Of a stretch of 39,576 nucleotides of DNA, positions 1-7,568 are shown piece by piece. Made by a program: the position numbers and the translations under genes. The stretch lies in NCBI GenBank assembly GCA_035629335.1, contig DASPIB010000012.1, positions 1-39,576 on the forward strand, in the 5' to 3' direction. A model generated the notes under the pieces. The model was not told the DNA's origin, searched no databases, and saw nothing but the letters and a program-made list of their open reading frames with translations. Origin of the DNA: Verrucomicrobiia bacterium. Its GTDB lineage: Bacteria; Patescibacteriota; Saccharimonadia; Saccharimonadales; Saccharimonadaceae. The number at the start of each line of letters is the position of its first letter. Position 1 is the first letter of the stretch.

Positions 1-57
1 AAGGGGGAAAGGGGGTTAAACTCTCTCGGATCGATGGCTTCACCACTAAGGAAATAT

Positions 58-76
58 TTATACTTAAATAGTATAA
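58..76. other. Inverted repeat, weak attP-core candidate
   Basis: TTATACT (58-64) and AGTATAA (70-76) form a perfect 7-bp inverted repeat around a 5-base spacer. The same element is at 39493-39511 in the other terminal copy. It lies about 200 bases downstream of the integrase stop on the circle, and two inverted half-sites around a short spacer is the form of a tyrosine recombinase core. There is no host sequence to compare, so this is only a candidate; it may also be a small regulatory palindrome. Confidence 0.25.
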
Positions 77-113
77 AAGAATGATTCTTCTTGAGCGGAG
101 AGAAAACGAAATT

Positions 114-138
114 GGCCGGGCCCCTACCTGGCCTTTTT
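114..138 (+). terminator. Rho-independent terminator
   Basis: GGCCGGG (114-120) pairs with CCTGGCC (127-133) over a 6-base loop, a 7-bp stem with one G-U pair, followed by five T. It is repeated at 39549-39573 in the other terminal copy. On the circle it ends rightward transcription from the integrase region before the late genes begin. Confidence 0.85.
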
Positions 139-153
139 CATTTTAAAAATCTG

Positions 154-161
154 TAAATTAG
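154..161 (+). promoter_or_regulatory. Possible -7 box for the 81-aa gene
   Basis: TAAATTAG sits four bases before the start codon at 166. That is the same spacing as better TAnnTTTG boxes elsewhere in this genome (terS and the 22804 gene). It departs from the consensus at one T, and the -33 region is only a run of T, so support is weak. Confidence 0.3.
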
Positions 162-165
162 CAGT

Positions 166-411
166 ATGAAAGTATCAGAGTTGATAAAGGAACTAAAGAA
201 ACTTCCACAAGATAAGGAAGTAGGTTTGTTGTACGATGGAGAGGTCAGACTGAATGCAGGTGTGGTATATGAAAGCAACGGCGGCAAAATCGTTATTGCA
301 GATTGCAACGAAGTGGTGTACTCTGACTTGAGCAGGCCTATTGGGGCCCCATCTGCCAAAGATAGGAGTTATTGGTATACGCCTCCTGAGCAATTGAAAG
401 AAAACGCCTAA
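166..411 (+). CDS. Small conserved-type phage protein, unknown function
   Basis: 81 aa. The N-terminal motif MKVSELIKELKKLPQD resembles many short phage proteins of unknown role that begin with a helix of this type followed by a small beta-rich part. No catalytic motif, signal peptide or membrane segment is visible. It is the first rightward gene after the terminator and is separated from terS by 140 bases holding the late promoter, so it may be expressed on its own. No function is proposed. Confidence 0.7.
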   Translation: MKVSELIKELKKLPQDKEVGLLYDGEVRLNAGVVYESNGGKIVIADCNEVVYSDLSRPIGAPSAKDRSYWYTPPEQLKENA

Positions 412-504
412 GCCTCGCCCCGGAACTATAAAAATTGAAACCCTGTCCACCGACACTGTAAACCATAGAAAAAGTAAACAAAATTTAGACTTTACCACGC
501 TATA

Positions 505-518
505 AAATATCGATATTT
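505..518. promoter_or_regulatory. 14-bp palindrome at the terS promoter (operator candidate)
   Basis: AAATATCGATATTT is a perfect 14-bp palindrome that overlaps the -33 element of the terS promoter (TTTG at 516-519). A dimeric regulator bound here would directly control late transcription. The 10-mer TCGATATTTG (510-519) recurs at 39319-39328 downstream of the integrase. Confidence 0.5.
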
Positions 519-547
519 GGTATATTTATCGAGAAGCTATATATTTG
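516..547 (+). promoter_or_regulatory. Late promoter P1 (terminase operon)
   Basis: TTTG (516-519), 20 bases, then TATATTTG (540-547), which fits the Bacteroidota primary sigma consensus. TTTATCGA (525-532) lies exactly seven bases upstream of the -7 box, as it also does in the promoter at 7473-7501. Transcription would begin at or next to the terS start codon at 552, so the messenger is probably leaderless. Confidence 0.75.
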
Positions 548-551
548 TATT

Positions 552-1007
552 ATGGCAAAGACCGTCGGATCAGGCAAAAATTGGGACGCTGAATTTAAGC
601 AGGTGCTTGATAGGATATGTGAGGGAGAATCCTTGCGAAGTATCTTTCGCAATAATCCGCCTGTCAAATGGAAAAAGTTCTATGATCTGATAAATAGCGA
701 CCTTAATAAAGCACAACAATACGCATATGCTGCCAATGTTAGGGCAGAAATGATGTTTGAGGAAATACTCAGCATTGCCGACGATAGCACCAACGACGTA
801 GTTCTTGACGAGGACGGTATACCCAGGGTCAATAACGAAGTGATAAACCGGTCACGTCTCAGGATCGACGCCAGAAAATGGATGCTTGGCAAGATGAACC
901 CTAAAAAGTTCTCTGATAAAATCATCAATGAGCACGCAGGTGAAGACGGCAAACCCATAGCCCACAAGCACGAAGTAATATTCAAGCACATGAATGGAAA
1001 CGATTAG
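552..1007 (+). CDS. terS: Terminase small subunit
   Basis: 151 aa. It recognises the phage DNA packaging site and hands DNA to the large terminase. The C-terminal half has the signature RLRIDARKWMLGKMNPKKFS, typical of small terminases of this type, and the N-terminal part looks like a helix-turn-helix DNA-binding region (about residues 10-60). It is followed with a 14-base overlap by the large terminase, as usual in packaging modules. The ATG at 552 is chosen because the promoter ends four bases upstream and no other start gives the whole domain. Confidence 0.92.
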   Translation: MAKTVGSGKNWDAEFKQVLDRICEGESLRSIFRNNPPVKWKKFYDLINSDLNKAQQYAYAANVRAEMMFEEILSIADDSTNDVVLDEDGIPRVNNEVINRSRLRIDARKWMLGKMNPKKFSDKIINEHAGEDGKPIAHKHEVIFKHMNGND

Positions 1008-2268
1008 CCAAACCTTCAACGCGTGCTTCGAGCCTGTCTTTTTCTCAAAGGACAGGCATATCCATATTTGGGGAGGCCGCGGCCGCGGAGGATCTCACTT
1101 TGGTACTGATTATTTCCTTTTCAAAATAATGCAGCCTGATTACTTCCGGGGCTGCTTCATGCGGCACGTCTTCGGGGATATCCGCAATAGCCTTTGGAAG
1201 GACTTCAAAGACAGGATAGAGGAAAACGGCATCGATGAATCGCTATTCGACTTTAACGAAAGCCTGATGACGGCCACCTACAGGCCAACGGGAAACAGTA
1301 TTATCTCAAAAGGCTTCAGGAAATCCAGCGGCACACATAGCGCAAAGATGAAGTCTTTGGCGGGCATGACCCATGTGCTGATAGAAGAAGCCGAGGAATG
1401 CAGCGAAGAAGAATTTAACCAGCTGGACGACACACTAAGAACCGTCAAGGTCGATACCATCCAGATTATTTGCCTGTTTAACCCTCCATCAAAAAACCAC
1501 TGGCTGATCAGGCGATTCTACAATCTGACAGAAAGCGAGTACAAAGGGTATTATACAGCGGAGAAGAAACAAATCGACGGATTTACCAGCATACACACCA
1601 CCTACAGGGATAATATTTCCAACATGAACCGGACTACCGTAGAAAAGTTCATGGCGTATGGAAACCCAAGCAGCCATTTATACAATCCGGATCATTATTA
1701 TACGATGGTAGAGGGCCTCGTATCAGAAGGCGCAAAGGGCCGCATTTTCCGGGATTGGAAGTTCATCAAGTCCATGCCCGATGAAGGATACGATATGTAT
1801 TACGGTCTTGACTTCGGTTATTCCAGCGATCCGGTCGCCCTGGTTGAAATACAGGAGCATAACAATAAGGCCTATGCCCGCGAACTAATCTACATGGCTG
1901 GCCTGACCAATCCCGAACTTTCGCGCCTTATGGAAGATATCGGCGTAGATAAATCATTATGCATCTACGCCGATAGTGCAGAGCCAAAAAGTATTCAAGA
2001 ACTTCAGGATCTCGGATGGTTTGTGGAACCGGCATTGAAAGGAACCGATAGCGTAAACGCTGGGATAAAATACATTCAGTCAAAGATTGTGCATTTGACC
2101 GAAGACAGCCCCAACGCAGCACTTGAATATCAGGAATACAAATGGGCGCTTGACAAGGAAAAGAACCCGACTGACAGGGCAGAAGATAAGAACAACCATT
2201 TCATGGATGCTTTCAGGTACGGACTTTATACGCATTCACACCGGTCATACGAATACTATATAGGATGA
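994..2268 (+). CDS. terL: Terminase large subunit (ATPase-nuclease)
   Basis: 424 aa, the motor that pumps DNA into the prohead and cuts it. Residues 27-34 hold the P-loop region GGRGRGGS, where the usual Lys before Ser is Gly. Walker B is VLIEE (128-132) and the coupling motif is FNPP (162-165). The RNase H-like nuclease acidic residues are D273 (GLDFGYSSDP), D327 (YADSAEP) and D405 (HFMDAFRYG). All parts of a two-domain terminase are present at normal length. The start overlaps terS by 14 bases and the end overlaps portal by 4 bases (ATGA). Confidence 0.96.
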   Translation: METISQTFNACFEPVFFSKDRHIHIWGGRGRGGSHFGTDYFLFKIMQPDYFRGCFMRHVFGDIRNSLWKDFKDRIEENGIDESLFDFNESLMTATYRPTGNSIISKGFRKSSGTHSAKMKSLAGMTHVLIEEAEECSEEEFNQLDDTLRTVKVDTIQIICLFNPPSKNHWLIRRFYNLTESEYKGYYTAEKKQIDGFTSIHTTYRDNISNMNRTTVEKFMAYGNPSSHLYNPDHYYTMVEGLVSEGAKGRIFRDWKFIKSMPDEGYDMYYGLDFGYSSDPVALVEIQEHNNKAYARELIYMAGLTNPELSRLMEDIGVDKSLCIYADSAEPKSIQELQDLGWFVEPALKGTDSVNAGIKYIQSKIVHLTEDSPNAALEYQEYKWALDKEKNPTDRAEDKNNHFMDAFRYGLYTHSHRSYEYYIG

Positions 2269-3680
2269 ACATATTAAAAAAATTAGTCCGGCAGTTCAGC
2301 GGGCAGCCTGCACCGGAAGGGGGCAACCTGCTAAACCAGATCCTTTACGCATATATGGGGAACGGCGGCATTGTGTGGTATAATGAGGATAAGAGGGTAT
2401 TCGTAAGGACGGGCTACCAAATGAACGCCGATGTATATTCGATCATATCCTCTATTATCGGAAAGACCATTCTTGCGCCCCCTGTGGTTTACAGGATAGT
2501 TGACGAAAAAGCCCTGGCAGGGTACAAGGGGCTGAAAAACAATCAAGACCCATTCATCAGAACAAAGGCAAATGCCTTCCGTAAGAAGGCCCTTGAAGAA
2601 ATCAGCGACACGGAACTTGAAGCAAGACTGCTCAATCCCAATGAAAACCAAAGCTGGCAGGAATTTGCTGGAAATACAGTAGGATTTCATCTTCTCACCG
2701 GGGAGTATATGTGGTACATGCAGCAGCCTGGGGAGGATAGCATTAACGCAGGCAAACCGGTAGCAATGTACAATATGCCACCTCAATATGTCCAGCAGGT
2801 AGCGGGCACCTGGCAACAGCCGGTCCAGGGGTATAAAATGAGCATCGGAAACTTAACAATTGAAATCCCGGCTGATCAGGTAATACATGTCGCCGACTTC
2901 AATCCGGAGTATGATTTGTACGGAGGGCATTTAAGAGGGCAGTCGCCGCTCAGAGCAGCGATAAAAACCGTCCAGCAGAATAACGAGGGTATCCAGTCCC
3001 TTGCTTCAGCCTTTTGTAATTCAGGAGCCGCGGGGTTTGTATTCAATGAAGGGCCCGATGCTGGATCTCCAAAGAGTATTGAATACATGTCACAGCTCCA
3101 AGCGAAGATCGATAAAGAAATTGCCGGTTCCAGGAACAGAGGCAGGATATTCGCCACAAACGGAAAAATAGGCTGGCATCAGATTGGCATGTCACCGGTG
3201 GACCTTAATATCATAGACAGCCTGAAATATGACCGACAAACGCTTTGCAATGTATATCATTGGCCCTCGATTCTCATGGGCGACCGGGCGAATGCAGCGC
3301 AAAGCAATTACCAAGAAGCCAGAAAAGCGGGAATAACCGATGCGGTTTTACCAGAGCTGGACAAGCTGGCGTTAGGAATCAACAAACACCTTGTGCCGCT
3401 GTACGGGAAAGGCCTTTATGTGGGATTCAATACCGACGTATACGAAGAACTGCAGGAGGACCTTAAGAAATTATCGGAATGGCTGAAAGAAAGCGACTGG
3501 CTGACGTATGATGAAAAGCGCGAGGCAATGGGTTATGAGGAATTAGGATTACCCGGGATGGACGAGCCCTTAATGCCCACAAGCAAGATGCTTTTAAGCC
3601 AAGCTATGACACCAATCCCTGAGCCTGATCCATCGGGAGAAAACGACGCATATGATAACGCACAGCCAAATAGAGCGTAG
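2265..3680 (+). CDS. Portal protein (HK97-type)
   Basis: 471 aa. It forms the dodecameric ring at one capsid vertex through which DNA enters and to which the tail joins. Recognisable portal features are NADVYSIISSI near residue 55, VIHVADFNP in the clip/stem part, and an YGGHLRGQSPLRAA segment followed by QNNEGIQSLASAFCNSGA. The C-terminal tail is proline- and acid-rich. It is translationally coupled to terL by an ATGA overlap and overlaps the next head gene by 29 bases. Confidence 0.94.
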   Translation: MNILKKLVRQFSGQPAPEGGNLLNQILYAYMGNGGIVWYNEDKRVFVRTGYQMNADVYSIISSIIGKTILAPPVVYRIVDEKALAGYKGLKNNQDPFIRTKANAFRKKALEEISDTELEARLLNPNENQSWQEFAGNTVGFHLLTGEYMWYMQQPGEDSINAGKPVAMYNMPPQYVQQVAGTWQQPVQGYKMSIGNLTIEIPADQVIHVADFNPEYDLYGGHLRGQSPLRAAIKTVQQNNEGIQSLASAFCNSGAAGFVFNEGPDAGSPKSIEYMSQLQAKIDKEIAGSRNRGRIFATNGKIGWHQIGMSPVDLNIIDSLKYDRQTLCNVYHWPSILMGDRANAAQSNYQEARKAGITDAVLPELDKLALGINKHLVPLYGKGLYVGFNTDVYEELQEDLKKLSEWLKESDWLTYDEKREAMGYEELGLPGMDEPLMPTSKMLLSQAMTPIPEPDPSGENDAYDNAQPNRA

Positions 3681-4533
3681 GATATTCCCTATCATCAGGC
3701 GTGGCCTCAGGCACCAGGTAGCGCCGGTTCTTCAAGCGATTGAGGAACGAGGACCGGAGTATGCTAATAGTCAGCTAAACAGGTTGGTAAAAATAGATCC
3801 TATTTATCTGGCATTCAATGACTTTTACCCGAAAATGCTTATCTTAGTAGCGCGGAATCAGTACAATGATTTGGAGCGTAAAAAGGACCTGATCCCTGAA
3901 TGGATAGTTGATGCCTGGAACCAGTTTGCTGCCATGTATCTGCTTACAGATATTTTCACGCGCATGGCATCGATTACAGAAACAACCAGGCGGAGGGTAG
4001 CAAGGGTTATACTGGATGAAGGTGAGGGGCAGAACATTTTAAACAGGTCGTCAACCAGTGGTCCTGTACGCGGTGAAGCCATTACAGGAATAAATAGGAG
4101 AAGGGGAGCTCCGATTACATTGGGTGAGGCAGAAAAGCAAAACATTTTAAGCAAATTATCTGCTCGTGATTTTATCGATCCCCATGCCTTAACAATAGCA
4201 AGGACTGAGGCCACAACAATTTTGAACACTGGCGTGGAACAAGGGGCTTCTGGATACGGGAGGGCGAATGAGGTCACCATTTGGCATGGATGGATACCAA
4301 TGGAAGATGATAGGACACGCCCAGCTCACTTTGCTATGCGGGATGTGCGCCCTATTCCACTCGGTGACAGGTTCGAAGTAGGAGGGGAGCTATTAAGATA
4401 CCCGGGAGATCCAGAAGGAAGCCCGGGGAACACGATCAACTGCAGATGCAGACAGCTTATAGCAACAGAGCAGGAGGTAATAAAACGATACGGGATAGAT
4501 TACGTGGAATCATTTTCTAATGTATTAATTTAA
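3652..4533 (+). CDS. Phage head morphogenesis protein (Mu F / SPP1 gp7-like)
   Basis: 293 aa minor head protein, expected inside the capsid near the portal. The C-terminal part has the family hallmark: ARTEATTILNTG, then HGWIPMEDDRTRPAHFAM, then NTINCRCRQL with paired cysteines. The N-terminal half is helical and variable, as in other members. Its place directly after portal is the classical one. The start at 3652 lies within the portal 3-prime end, which implies coupled translation. Confidence 0.9.
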   Translation: MITHSQIERRIFPIIRRGLRHQVAPVLQAIEERGPEYANSQLNRLVKIDPIYLAFNDFYPKMLILVARNQYNDLERKKDLIPEWIVDAWNQFAAMYLLTDIFTRMASITETTRRRVARVILDEGEGQNILNRSSTSGPVRGEAITGINRRRGAPITLGEAEKQNILSKLSARDFIDPHALTIARTEATTILNTGVEQGASGYGRANEVTIWHGWIPMEDDRTRPAHFAMRDVRPIPLGDRFEVGGELLRYPGDPEGSPGNTINCRCRQLIATEQEVIKRYGIDYVESFSNVLI

Positions 4534-4544
4534 CACTATTTATT

Positions 4545-5603
4545 ATGGCACTTTCACTCAAGGTAAACAGCGACACGGTTTTTATAAACAATGTCCGTTT
4601 CAAAAAGAACAGCATAGTTGGTAACAAGATAAACGGGAGATGGGTGTTAAGAGGTGTTCCTCTTGATGAGGTTTCTCCAATAACATTCTACGGCAGCACG
4701 ATAAACGAGGAAACAGGGGATTTTTTCGGATCTGAAGCCGAACTTGATGCTTGGTTGCAAGCGAATGCCCTGGCTCCCGATGACGGAGGTGATATTGGAA
4801 TACCCAATGGATCAATTACTGAAATCATGCTGGATCCCGCCGTAGTGACGAAGCTCGATAATAAGGTTTTGAAGGCCGGCGACACTATGACAGGGCCAAT
4901 TCTGTTTTCAGACCCAAATAACAGAAGTAAGTTAATTCTTACCAAATATCCAACCGGAACCGGGCACAACAACGCGCCTACTACATTTGACTTGGCTTCG
5001 GTTTACCTGCATTTGGGAGGAACCGAATACAATACCAATTCATACCGTCTCATCGGTTTCGGATATCGGCATTCCGAGGATTCAAGCCACGCTGCAGCAG
5101 TAATGGGTTACCAGGAAACAAGTGGATCTGGTAGCGACATGGGAAAGCTCCTTTTTGCGACCAGAAACGTAACGACCGATACTGCGCCTACGGTTCGTCT
5201 AACTATAGAAACTAACGGAGAAATTACGGCACAGGCTGGAGCGAAATTCGTAGGCGATGGCTCTGGGATCACCGGACTTACCGCTGCTCAAATTCCGGCT
5301 ATCCCGCAAACCGGCGTAACAGGGCTTCCTGCCGCACTCACGGCAAAAGCAAATGTAGCATCCCCGACCTTTACAGGAACGGTAGTATTGCCTGCAACAA
5401 CTTCTATAGGCCCGGTTACCAATACGCAGTTAGGTTATTTGGCTGGCGTTACAAGCGCAATACAAACGCAGATAAATGCAAAGTTGACTGCCGCTCAGGG
5501 AGCGGCCCAGGCGGATAGCACAGCAAATGATATAGCAGGATTGGTGGCAGATTTCAATGCACTGCTTGCAAAATTAAGGGCGGCCAATATAATCGCAACG
5601 TAA
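4545..5603 (+). CDS. Head fibre / decoration fibre protein
   Basis: 352 aa, elongated trimeric fibre type. The central and C-terminal parts carry fibre repeats such as SPTFTGTV, TNTQLGYLAGVTSAIQTQIN and KANVASPTFTG. The last 25 residues (DIAGLVADFNALLAKLRAAN) form the coiled tail seen in phage head fibre proteins. Its position between the minor head protein and the protease, far from the tail genes, favours a capsid-bound rather than tail-bound fibre. It probably attaches to host-surface or environmental glycans; the ligand is unknown. It is followed at once by a membrane peptide and sugar-modifying genes. Confidence 0.75.
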   Translation: MALSLKVNSDTVFINNVRFKKNSIVGNKINGRWVLRGVPLDEVSPITFYGSTINEETGDFFGSEAELDAWLQANALAPDDGGDIGIPNGSITEIMLDPAVVTKLDNKVLKAGDTMTGPILFSDPNNRSKLILTKYPTGTGHNNAPTTFDLASVYLHLGGTEYNTNSYRLIGFGYRHSEDSSHAAAVMGYQETSGSGSDMGKLLFATRNVTTDTAPTVRLTIETNGEITAQAGAKFVGDGSGITGLTAAQIPAIPQTGVTGLPAALTAKANVASPTFTGTVVLPATTSIGPVTNTQLGYLAGVTSAIQTQINAKLTAAQGAAQADSTANDIAGLVADFNALLAKLRAANIIAT

Positions 5604-5604
5604 T

Positions 5605-5763
5605 ATGGTGGCATTACTGGCATTATTAACATTCTTGATAGGACTTGGGATAGGGTATAATGTCGGGAGGTCCGAACAGCCCCCAAAACGGCAGGAACCC
5701 GAAATACATCCTATGAAATACCACGAGATGGATTTGCCTATTAAAAAAATAAACGTCAACTGA
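5605..5763 (+). CDS. Small single-pass membrane protein
   Basis: 52 aa. Residues 2-18 (VALLALLTFLIGLGIGY) form one hydrophobic membrane segment, followed by a charged, proline-rich tail. The ATG lies one base after the fibre stop, and the gene ends in TGATG, overlapping the next start by one base, so it belongs to the same operon. Function unknown. It could anchor the modification enzymes encoded next to it at the membrane. Confidence 0.65.
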   Translation: MVALLALLTFLIGLGIGYNVGRSEQPPKRQEPEIHPMKYHEMDLPIKKINVN

Positions 5764-6305
5764 TGCTTGAGTTTATAGGGGATCTATCGAGGCGAGACGC
5801 GGAGGTATTGAAAGAACTGGCTCAAACTCATTCGCTCATTGTAGAATTTGGCTCAGGAGGCAGTACGCAAATACTTGGACATTACTCCCAGGGACATGTT
5901 ACCAGCTATGAGACAAACGAGTATTGGATCAGCAAAACCAAGAAACATTTGGTATCCCTGAATATCGAAAACGTATATATAAAACACTTTAATTCGATAA
6001 ATGATTTGTCCATTCCTGAGCATGATTTGCTATTTATAGACGGATTTAGGGAAATGCGTATATCCTTCGCCAACAAGGCATTGGAAACTAATAAGGGAAT
6101 AATCGCATTTCACGATACCCGCAAGCGCATGTATACCGAAAAGATAGTGCCTTTCGTTCATCTGTATTGGAATAAGATACGGCGAATTGACGTCAATTAT
6201 CGGGATAGCAATATTACCCTCCTTCATATGAGGGAAGTACCGTTGGCGTATGAGGATTGGAACAAGGTAGAAGGAAGAACCAGGCAACAGATCGGCATTG
6301 CATGA
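5763..6305 (+). CDS. SAM-dependent methyltransferase-like protein
   Basis: 180 aa. It has the class I methyltransferase pattern: glycine-rich motif I IVEFGSGGST (26-35), an acidic end of strand 2 (TSYE, E50) and motif IV-like DLLFIDGF (D93), followed by FHDTRK. This layout is typical of small-molecule or sugar O-methyltransferases rather than DNA methylases; the (D/N)PPY signature is missing. Coupled to its neighbours on both sides (TGATG and ATGA overlaps). It probably acts together with the glycosyltransferase that follows; the substrate is an inference. Confidence 0.65.
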   Translation: MLEFIGDLSRRDAEVLKELAQTHSLIVEFGSGGSTQILGHYSQGHVTSYETNEYWISKTKKHLVSLNIENVYIKHFNSINDLSIPEHDLLFIDGFREMRISFANKALETNKGIIAFHDTRKRMYTEKIVPFVHLYWNKIRRIDVNYRDSNITLLHMREVPLAYEDWNKVEGRTRQQIGIA

Positions 6306-7465
6306 AGGCAATTTACACCTGCATATTGAATGGGTACGATACCCTTAAAGAGCCCTGCTTTATTCAACCCGGGTTTGATTATATCTGTTTTACCGATAAT
6401 CCGGAACTTACCTCAAAGGTCTGGAAATTCAGGCCCGCAAAAGGCGACGTATTTACTCAAAGGGATATCAAGATAAGGCCGCATCATTATTTGCACGAAT
6501 ACGAACAAACCGTTTGGGTTGATGGCAGCCATGAGTTAAGAAAGGATCTTTCGCCGGTACTGAAGCCCGGCTTTCATTTATCGGCGCATCCGTCCAGAGT
6601 TTGTGTATATGATGAATGCCAGGCTGTCCTACGCTCCGGGAAAGCTCAGCCCCTCAAAGTACAAAGGCAAAAAGATGCGCTTATCCATGACAGGGTTCGG
6701 CGCAAAGAGGGCCTTTGGGAAACTGGGTTTATGATACGCGATAAGTCTGAAGCCGTCGTATTGCTATGCGAGCAGTGGGCCTTCCTTACCGCAAAGTTTA
6801 CCCATAGAGATCAATTGAGCCTCCCCCACGCTGTGCATCTAACCGGAATAAGACCGAATAGTTTACCAGCCCATGTAGCAAGATCCTTCTTTCATATTTT
6901 CTCTCACAATCAGCCAACAAAAACAATGAAGGCGAAAGTTCATTACATGACCATCTGGGACACGGATAAGAACTTTGGTAAGTGCATCAATGATTTCTGC
7001 AAGCACATTCCGGAACATGATTGGATATGCGTACGAGATGGGGACAGCATGTTCCTGACGTCGCATTGGGGAAAGCAAATAGAAGATATTGTCAACGGTT
7101 CGGGGCAGAACTATACTTTAATGGGATGCATGACCAATCGTCTTGTATCTCCGCATCAGTGCATTGAAGGGATGTTCGACGAGCGGGATATCGTAAAGCA
7201 TTACGAAATGGCCCTCGAGCTTGAGCTTACCAGGTACGGACAAGTAGAAAACAATAACGGAAGCGTTGCCGGGCTGCTTATGCTGTTTAGTAAGGCAACC
7301 TGGAATAAGGTTAAGTTTCGGGAAAAGGCTCTCGGTTTTGACAGTCATTTCACGAATGATTGCAGGAGAATAGGGAAGGTAGGCCTCATGACCGGGGTAT
7401 ACGTATTTCATAATTTCCGTATCTGGTCTGACACACCAAAATCCAGCGTTCAACATTTAGTGTGA
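6302..7465 (+). CDS. Two-domain glycosyltransferase-like fusion
   Basis: 387 aa. Residues 1 to about 200 resemble the TOD1/MUCI70 (DUF616) glycosyltransferase-like domain: YTCILNGYDTLKEP, DYICFTDNP, and WVDGSHELRKDL as the acidic metal site. Residues about 209-387 are a second GT-A-like domain with an RDGDSMFL acidic motif (DGD at 246-248). The second half starts with its own Met (MKAKVHYMTIWDTD), so it may derive from joining two genes. The start at 6302 overlaps the methyltransferase stop (ATGA); an upstream in-frame start at 6257 is less likely. Probable role: sugar decoration of virion or host surface. Confidence 0.7.
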   Translation: MKAIYTCILNGYDTLKEPCFIQPGFDYICFTDNPELTSKVWKFRPAKGDVFTQRDIKIRPHHYLHEYEQTVWVDGSHELRKDLSPVLKPGFHLSAHPSRVCVYDECQAVLRSGKAQPLKVQRQKDALIHDRVRRKEGLWETGFMIRDKSEAVVLLCEQWAFLTAKFTHRDQLSLPHAVHLTGIRPNSLPAHVARSFFHIFSHNQPTKTMKAKVHYMTIWDTDKNFGKCINDFCKHIPEHDWICVRDGDSMFLTSHWGKQIEDIVNGSGQNYTLMGCMTNRLVSPHQCIEGMFDERDIVKHYEMALELELTRYGQVENNNGSVAGLLMLFSKATWNKVKFREKALGFDSHFTNDCRRIGKVGLMTGVYVFHNFRIWSDTPKSSVQHLV

Positions 7466-7472
7466 TTTAATT

Positions 7473-7501
7473 TTTGTTTTTATCGAAAATAGGTATATTT
7501 G
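7473..7501 (+). promoter_or_regulatory. Late promoter P2 (protease-capsid operon)
   Basis: TTTG (7473-7476), 17 bases, then TATATTTG (7494-7501). TTTATCGA (7479-7486) is seven bases upstream of the -7 box, the same arrangement as in the terS promoter. It lies in the 103-base gap between the glycosyltransferase and the protease. Transcription should start near 7505. It would give extra messenger for protease, capsid and everything downstream. Confidence 0.75.
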
Positions 7502-7568
7502 CTAAGGAAATTATCGATTTAAGGTAATTTTGAATACTTACAGCCGTGATGGCAGAATGGTATTTATT

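Larger units (their letters stand above)
1..141. repeat. Terminal direct repeat, left copy (circle overlap)
   Basis: Bases 1-141 are identical to 39436-39576, by direct reading with no mismatch. The repeat ends a few bases past a rho-independent terminator and contains no gene. The most economical reading is that the molecule was assembled as a circle and the ends overlap by one assembly word of 141 bases, so it should be counted once. A true terminally redundant phage end is less likely because the length is so short and round for an assembler. Confidence 0.9.

Noticed and set aside
4545-5603. Diversity-generating retroelement acting on the fibre
   Set aside because: There is no reverse transcriptase gene and no template/variable repeat pair was seen.
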